This document shows, in pieces, positions 60,216 to 64,000 of a stretch of 64,000 nucleotides of DNA (position 1 is the stretch's first letter; every line of letters starts with the position of its first letter). The DNA lies in contig NZ_CP125947.1 of assembly GCF_030064165.1 (NCBI RefSeq), positions 4,526,001 to 4,590,000 of the forward strand, written 5' to 3'. The position numbers were made by a program, and so were the translations under genes. Origin of the DNA: Comamonas resistens. GTDB taxonomy: Bacteria > Pseudomonadota > Gammaproteobacteria > Burkholderiales > Burkholderiaceae_C. A model generated the notes under the pieces. That model worked only from the letters and a program-made list of their open reading frames with translations. It did no database searches and was not told the origin of the DNA.

Positions 60216-61709
60216 ATGGCTCCCAAAATACCAAACACCACCGATAAAAACAGCAGTACTTTTCACGCTGAGGCATCGCAGGCCCTGGCCCATGTGCAGC
60301 AACTGTACCGGGAGCAGATCGACCATCTGCGCGCAGCCATGCAGCGCTTTGTCGCCGGTGAAACACCTGCGGCCCCCATCCATGCCTACTACCCGTTTGT
60401 GCGCATGAAGACCACCACGGTGGCACGCGCAGACACCAAGCTGACCTACGGTTTTGTCGAGGGCCCCGGCACTTACGAGGCCACCCTGACCCGGCCAGAC
60501 CTGTTCGCCACCTACTATGGCGAACAGCTGCGCCTGCTGATTGCCCATCATGGCGTGCAACTGGAGGTGGGACTCAGCGACAAACCCATCCCGATTCATT
60601 TTTCCTTCGCGGAAAACGACCATATCGAGGGCGCCCTGCCCGCCGAACGCCGCCTGCTGATGCGCGATGTCTTCGACCTGCCCGATCTGGAGTCCATGGA
60701 CGATGGCATTGCCAACGGCACCTGGCGTCCGCAGCCCGGAGAGGCCTTGCCGCTGTCGCTGTTCACCGCACCGCGTGTGGACTACTCTCTGCACCGCCTG
60801 CGCCACTACACGGGCACGGCACCCGAGTGGTTCCAGAACTTCGTGCTGTTCACCAACTACCAGTTCTACATCGACGAGTTCATTCGCCTCGGCCATGCCG
60901 AAATGGCCAAGGAAGACAGCGAATACATCGCCTTCATCGAGCCCGGCAACGTGGTCACACGCCGCAAGGGCCTGCCCGCCGAGGCCGTGGATGAGCTGGG
61001 CGCGGCTCCGCCACGTCTGCCGCAGATGCCCGGCTACCATCTGGTGCGCGCCGACAAGAGCGGCATCACCATGGTCAATATCGGCGTGGGCCCGGCCAAC
61101 GCCAAGACCATCACCGACCATATCGCCGTGCTGCGCCCCCATGCCTGGATGATGCTGGGCCACTGCGCCGGCCTGCGCAACAGCCAGCAACTGGGCGACT
61201 ATGTGCTGGCCCATGCCTATGTGCGCGAGGACCATGTGCTGGACGAGGAGCTGCCGCTGTGGGTGCCCATTCCCGCCCTGGCGGAGATTCAGGTGGCGCT
61301 GCAGCAGGCCGTGGGCGATATCACGCAGATGGAGCGCGCAGACCTCAAACGCATCATGCGCACAGGCACCGTGGCCAGCACCGACAACCGCAACTGGGAG
61401 CTGCTGCCCAACAATCTGCCGCAGCTGCGCTTCAGCCAGAGCCGGGCCGTGGCACTGGACATGGAGTCTGCCACCATTGCCGCCAACGGCTTCCGCTTCC
61501 GCGTGCCCTACGGCACCTTGCTGTGCGTGAGCGACAAGCCGCTGCATGGCGAGATCAAGCTGCCCGGCATGGCCAACCATTTCTACCGCGAGCGCGTGGA
61601 CCAGCATCTGCGCATAGGCATGCGGGCCGTGGACATACTGCGCGAAGGCGGCTCGGACCGCCTGCACAGCCGCAAGCTGCGCAGCTTTGACGAAGTCGCC
61701 TTCCAGTAA
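60216..61709 (+). CDS. amn: AMP nucleosidase
   Basis: A 497-residue enzyme hydrolysing AMP to adenine and ribose 5-phosphate. The N-terminal Amn-specific domain (YPFVRMKTTTVARADTKLTYGFV) is followed by a nucleoside phosphorylase-type domain with IGVGPANAKTITDHIAVLRPHAWMMLGHCAGLR and DMESATIAANGFRF. Slightly longer than E. coli Amn (484). It starts 3 bases after the PAS-GGDEF-EAL gene stop. Confidence 0.96.
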   Translation: MAPKIPNTTDKNSSTFHAEASQALAHVQQLYREQIDHLRAAMQRFVAGETPAAPIHAYYPFVRMKTTTVARADTKLTYGFVEGPGTYEATLTRPDLFATYYGEQLRLLIAHHGVQLEVGLSDKPIPIHFSFAENDHIEGALPAERRLLMRDVFDLPDLESMDDGIANGTWRPQPGEALPLSLFTAPRVDYSLHRLRHYTGTAPEWFQNFVLFTNYQFYIDEFIRLGHAEMAKEDSEYIAFIEPGNVVTRRKGLPAEAVDELGAAPPRLPQMPGYHLVRADKSGITMVNIGVGPANAKTITDHIAVLRPHAWMMLGHCAGLRNSQQLGDYVLAHAYVREDHVLDEELPLWVPIPALAEIQVALQQAVGDITQMERADLKRIMRTGTVASTDNRNWELLPNNLPQLRFSQSRAVALDMESATIAANGFRFRVPYGTLLCVSDKPLHGEIKLPGMANHFYRERVDQHLRIGMRAVDILREGGSDRLHSRKLRSFDEVAFQ

Positions 61710-61721
61710 GCCTCTGCCTCC

Positions 61722-62942
61722 ATGCCCGAGCTGGATTTCTTCTCCATGACCATGGCCGTCGCCATCAATTTGATGGCGGTCGCCTTTGCCTTGCCCTGGT
61801 TCATGGGAAAGAAGATCAGCGCGTCCGCACGACGCGGCCAGCAGTTCCTGCTGCTCCAGGGACTGGCCTGGGTGCTGATCCTCGGCGCCTCAAGAACACA
61901 GTCCGCATTCTGGAGCTCTGCACTTTCGCTGGCGGCCACCAGCGTCGCCATGACAGCGCTGTGGCGACTCGGTCGGGCCCTGTCTGGCTGGCTGGGCCCA
62001 CGCAGCAGCGCGCTGCGCCACATGCTGGCAGCAGGCTGCATCTTGACGCCGCTGGGCTTCCTGGGGCTGATCCAGTCCCCGACCGACCGCGCCGCCTGGT
62101 TCAGCGCCTGCTACGGCATCTGCGCCATGCTGGTGGGCGTCAAGGCCCTGTGGCCAGGCAGACCTGCCAGCAAGCTCTGGCGCTATCTCGTGTTTGGCGT
62201 GGGCTTTGTCCTGGGCTGGGTCTTGCTGCTGCGCAGCTACATCACGCTCCACCCCGAATGGCTGCAACGATTTGGCACCGAGGAAGCCACAATCAATCAC
62301 GCCCTGACCATGGCCACCCCGATCTGCAGCACCTTGCTGCTGCTGGCCATTCTTCTAGCCTGGCGCGATGAAAGCCAGCGCCAGAACCTCGAGCAGAAAC
62401 AGGAAGACGATCTCACCGGACTGCCCCACCGGCACACCCTGGCGCGCCAGGCTCAGGGCATGCTGCGCCGCTCGCAACGCGGCCATCTGCCGCTGTCCAT
62501 CGTGCTGCTGGACATGGATCAGTTTCAGCGCGTGAATCGCCGCCATGGCTACGATGTGGGCAACGAGGCGCTGCAGCTGCTGTCGCTGGCACTGCAAAAG
62601 CAGATGCGCGGCGATGAGGTCGCTGCTCGCTGGCATGGCGAATCGTTCTGCCTGCTGGTGCATGCCGACGCCGCTGGCGTGCAGTCGCTGTTCACACGGC
62701 TGAAGTCCGCCATTCAACTGGGGTTGATGCATGAGCTGCAGCTGAACCTGGACTTCAGCGCAGGCTGCGTGCATGTGCCCGAGGTCTGGGACGGTCTGAG
62801 CTTTGACGACCTGACTCACGAGGCCCTGCAAGCCTTGCGCCAGGCCAAGAAAAGTGGCCAGGGCGGCCTGAAGATCATCACCCTGCAGGCCCCCGACCAC
62901 GAAGCGTCGCCTGCACCTCAAGCCCAGGCCCCCACCCGTTGA
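61722..62942 (+). CDS. Membrane protein with degenerate GGDEF domain
   Basis: A 406-residue protein: about six transmembrane segments (residues ~8-215), then a GGDEF-fold domain (~225-390). The LLDMDQFQRVNRRHGYDVGNEALQ segment is typical. The signature reads HGESF (305-309) in place of GGDEF/GGEEF. The changed first Gly and fourth Asp/Glu suggest loss of cyclase activity, leaving a sensing or regulatory role. It starts 12 bases after amn and may share its transcript. Confidence 0.88.
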   Translation: MPELDFFSMTMAVAINLMAVAFALPWFMGKKISASARRGQQFLLLQGLAWVLILGASRTQSAFWSSALSLAATSVAMTALWRLGRALSGWLGPRSSALRHMLAAGCILTPLGFLGLIQSPTDRAAWFSACYGICAMLVGVKALWPGRPASKLWRYLVFGVGFVLGWVLLLRSYITLHPEWLQRFGTEEATINHALTMATPICSTLLLLAILLAWRDESQRQNLEQKQEDDLTGLPHRHTLARQAQGMLRRSQRGHLPLSIVLLDMDQFQRVNRRHGYDVGNEALQLLSLALQKQMRGDEVAARWHGESFCLLVHADAAGVQSLFTRLKSAIQLGLMHELQLNLDFSAGCVHVPEVWDGLSFDDLTHEALQALRQAKKSGQGGLKIITLQAPDHEASPAPQAQAPTR

Positions 62943-63055
62943 GCTGTCATCCGTTTGACTCCTTGAGCGCCTGCGATGCCCGACTAAGCGCCAACCCGGT
63001 CAGAACCCGGATAACATTTTCCGGTTCAATCGCACTTATCTGACTGGAGACAAAA

Positions 63056-63907
63056 ATGATGGCAATCCAAACCGTAGGCATCGTCGGTGCTGGCACCATG
63101 GGCAACGGCATTGCACAGGCTTGCGCCGTATCGGGCATCGATGTGGTGATGGTGGACATTTCCGAAGCCGCCGTGCAAAAAGGCCTGGCCACCGTGGCAG
63201 GCAGCCTGGACCGCCTGATCAAGAAGGAAAAGATCACCGAGGCCGACAAGGCCGCCGCGCTCTCGCGTATCAAGACCTCGACCAGCTACGACGACCTGAA
63301 GTCCGCCCAGCTGGTCATCGAGGCCGCGACCGAAAACTACGAGCTCAAGGTCAAGATCCTCAAGCAGCTCGATGCACTGCTGGGCCAGGACGTGATCGTC
63401 GCCACCAACACCTCGTCCATCTCCATCACCCAGCTGGCCGCCGTGACCCAGCGCGCCGACCGCTTCATCGGCATGCACTTCTTCAACCCCGTGCCCATGA
63501 TGGCACTGGTGGAGATCATCGTCGGCCTGCAGACCTCGGACGCCACGCACGGCTCCGTCAAGGCCCTGGCCGAGCGCCTGGGCAAGACGCCGATCACCGT
63601 GAAGAATGCTCCGGGCTTTGTGGTCAACCGCATTCTGGTGCCCATGATCAACGAGGCCTTCTTCGTGCTGGCCGAAGGCCTGGCCTCGGCCGAGGACATC
63701 GACGCCGGCATGAAGCTGGGCTGCAACCAACCCATCGGCCCGCTGGCCCTGGCCGACATGATCGGCCTGGACGTGTGCCTGGCCGTGATGGAGGTCTACC
63801 TCAAGGAATTCGGCGACAGCAAGTACCGCGCCTGTCCGCTGCTCAAGGAAATGGTGGCTGCCGGCCGCCTGGGCCGCAAGACCGGCCGTGGTGTTTACAC
63901 CTACTGA
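63056..63907 (+). CDS. hbd: 3-hydroxybutyryl-CoA dehydrogenase
   Basis: A 283-residue NAD-dependent enzyme oxidising (S)-3-hydroxyacyl-CoA. The Rossmann motif GIVGAGTMGNGIAQ is at the N-terminus. The catalytic HFFNPVPMMALVE (His/Glu) and the C-terminal NAPGFVVNRILVPMINEA, GCNQPIGPLALADMIGLD and GRKTGRGVY motifs are intact. Length is typical of the short Hbd/PaaH group. It stands alone here; role in butyrate, fatty acid or aromatic degradation. Confidence 0.96.
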   Translation: MMAIQTVGIVGAGTMGNGIAQACAVSGIDVVMVDISEAAVQKGLATVAGSLDRLIKKEKITEADKAAALSRIKTSTSYDDLKSAQLVIEAATENYELKVKILKQLDALLGQDVIVATNTSSISITQLAAVTQRADRFIGMHFFNPVPMMALVEIIVGLQTSDATHGSVKALAERLGKTPITVKNAPGFVVNRILVPMINEAFFVLAEGLASAEDIDAGMKLGCNQPIGPLALADMIGLDVCLAVMEVYLKEFGDSKYRACPLLKEMVAAGRLGRKTGRGVYTY

Positions 63908-63982
63908 TTTGCGGCGTTTCGGGTCTTCTGCGCGACTGCGGCCAACCGGGCTGCGGCATATGGTTTGCGCAGGAGATCCGCC

Positions 63983-64000
63983 ATGCATATCGAGAACCCC
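63983..64000 (+). CDS. Probable start of the next gene, truncated by the window end
   Basis: ATG at 63983 follows CAGGAGATCC, a good Shine-Dalgarno, and begins MHIENP before the window ends. Nothing about its product can be said. Confidence 0.35.

Noticed and set aside
1..64000. tRNA, rRNA genes and CRISPR arrays
   Set aside because: Reading both strands by eye I found no T-loop-like GGTTCRANNCC cluster with a cloverleaf, no rRNA sequence and no regularly spaced direct repeats.

Overview
The window looks like a chromosomal segment of a high-GC betaproteobacterium of the Comamonadaceae, most likely Comamonas (C. testosteroni-like). This is inferred from codon and GC character, Bug-type periplasmic binding proteins, the gene types and the short intergenic palindromes; no database search was possible. 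There are about 60 protein genes, no rRNA, tRNA or CRISPR that I can recognise, and two intact insertion sequences.

Layout. 0-4.7 kb is an iron-uptake region: the 3' end of a Fiu/PiuA-type TonB-dependent receptor, its PiuC/YbiX dioxygenase, a DUF4124 protein and a complete FepA/CirA-like receptor with a possible Fur box. 4.7-18.8 kb is housekeeping: lytic transglycosylase, 5-formyl-THF cyclo-ligase, QueC, a GST, an uncharacterised protein with a possible OST-HTH end, CCA-adding enzyme, alcohol dehydrogenase, thioredoxin 2, a MidA-like methyltransferase, a pteridine-reductase-like SDR with FolB and TtcA, and two exported DUF proteins. 18.9-25.4 kb is an accessory segment. An IS1182-family element (4-bp target duplication) and an IS3-family element (5-bp target duplication) bracket a small stress module: ECF sigma factor, RskA-type anti-sigma factor, Tat-exported ferritin-like protein and DUF3455 lipoprotein. 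The sigma gene and the divergent ferritin-like gene carry matching promoter elements with identical spacing.

25.5-30.9 kb is a dipeptide/glutathione-type ABC importer operon (binding protein, two permeases, fused double ATPase). 31.2-33.1 kb holds a histidine phosphatase overlapping a D-threonine-aldolase-like enzyme. 33.2-36.8 kb holds a small hypothetical protein and a tight Bug / M20 amidohydrolase / phosphoribosyltransferase operon. 37.1-38.9 kb encodes an unusual fusion of an alkylglycerol-monooxygenase-like fatty acid hydroxylase with a YhhN/TMEM86 lysoplasmalogenase, a probable two-activity ether-lipid-cleaving enzyme. 38.9-41.0 kb looks like a magnesium-responsive locus: small upstream ORFs, one beginning M-D-P-D-P like the enterobacterial MgtL sensor peptide, then a stand-alone MgtE-N-like protein and an MgtC-family membrane protein.

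41-46.7 kb has ruvB, a peroxiredoxin, a secreted trypsin-like protease, ruvA, phoH and ybeY. 46.7-51.7 kb has a DctB-like kinase and FixJ/NarL-type regulator, an outer-membrane beta-barrel protein, a Bug protein and a TSUP exporter. Two tandem palindromes sit at the end of the regulator gene. 51.8-64 kb has DbpA, two exported M20 peptidases, DTD, a CDF transporter, a PAS-GGDEF-EAL protein, AMP nucleosidase, a membrane protein with a degenerate GGDEF domain, 3-hydroxybutyryl-CoA dehydrogenase and probably the first codons of another gene.

The observations I find most worth following are the MgtL-like leader, the ether-lipid enzyme fusion, the paired ECF promoters, and two families of short dispersed repeats, one with a copy inserted in frame in the ABC ATPase.
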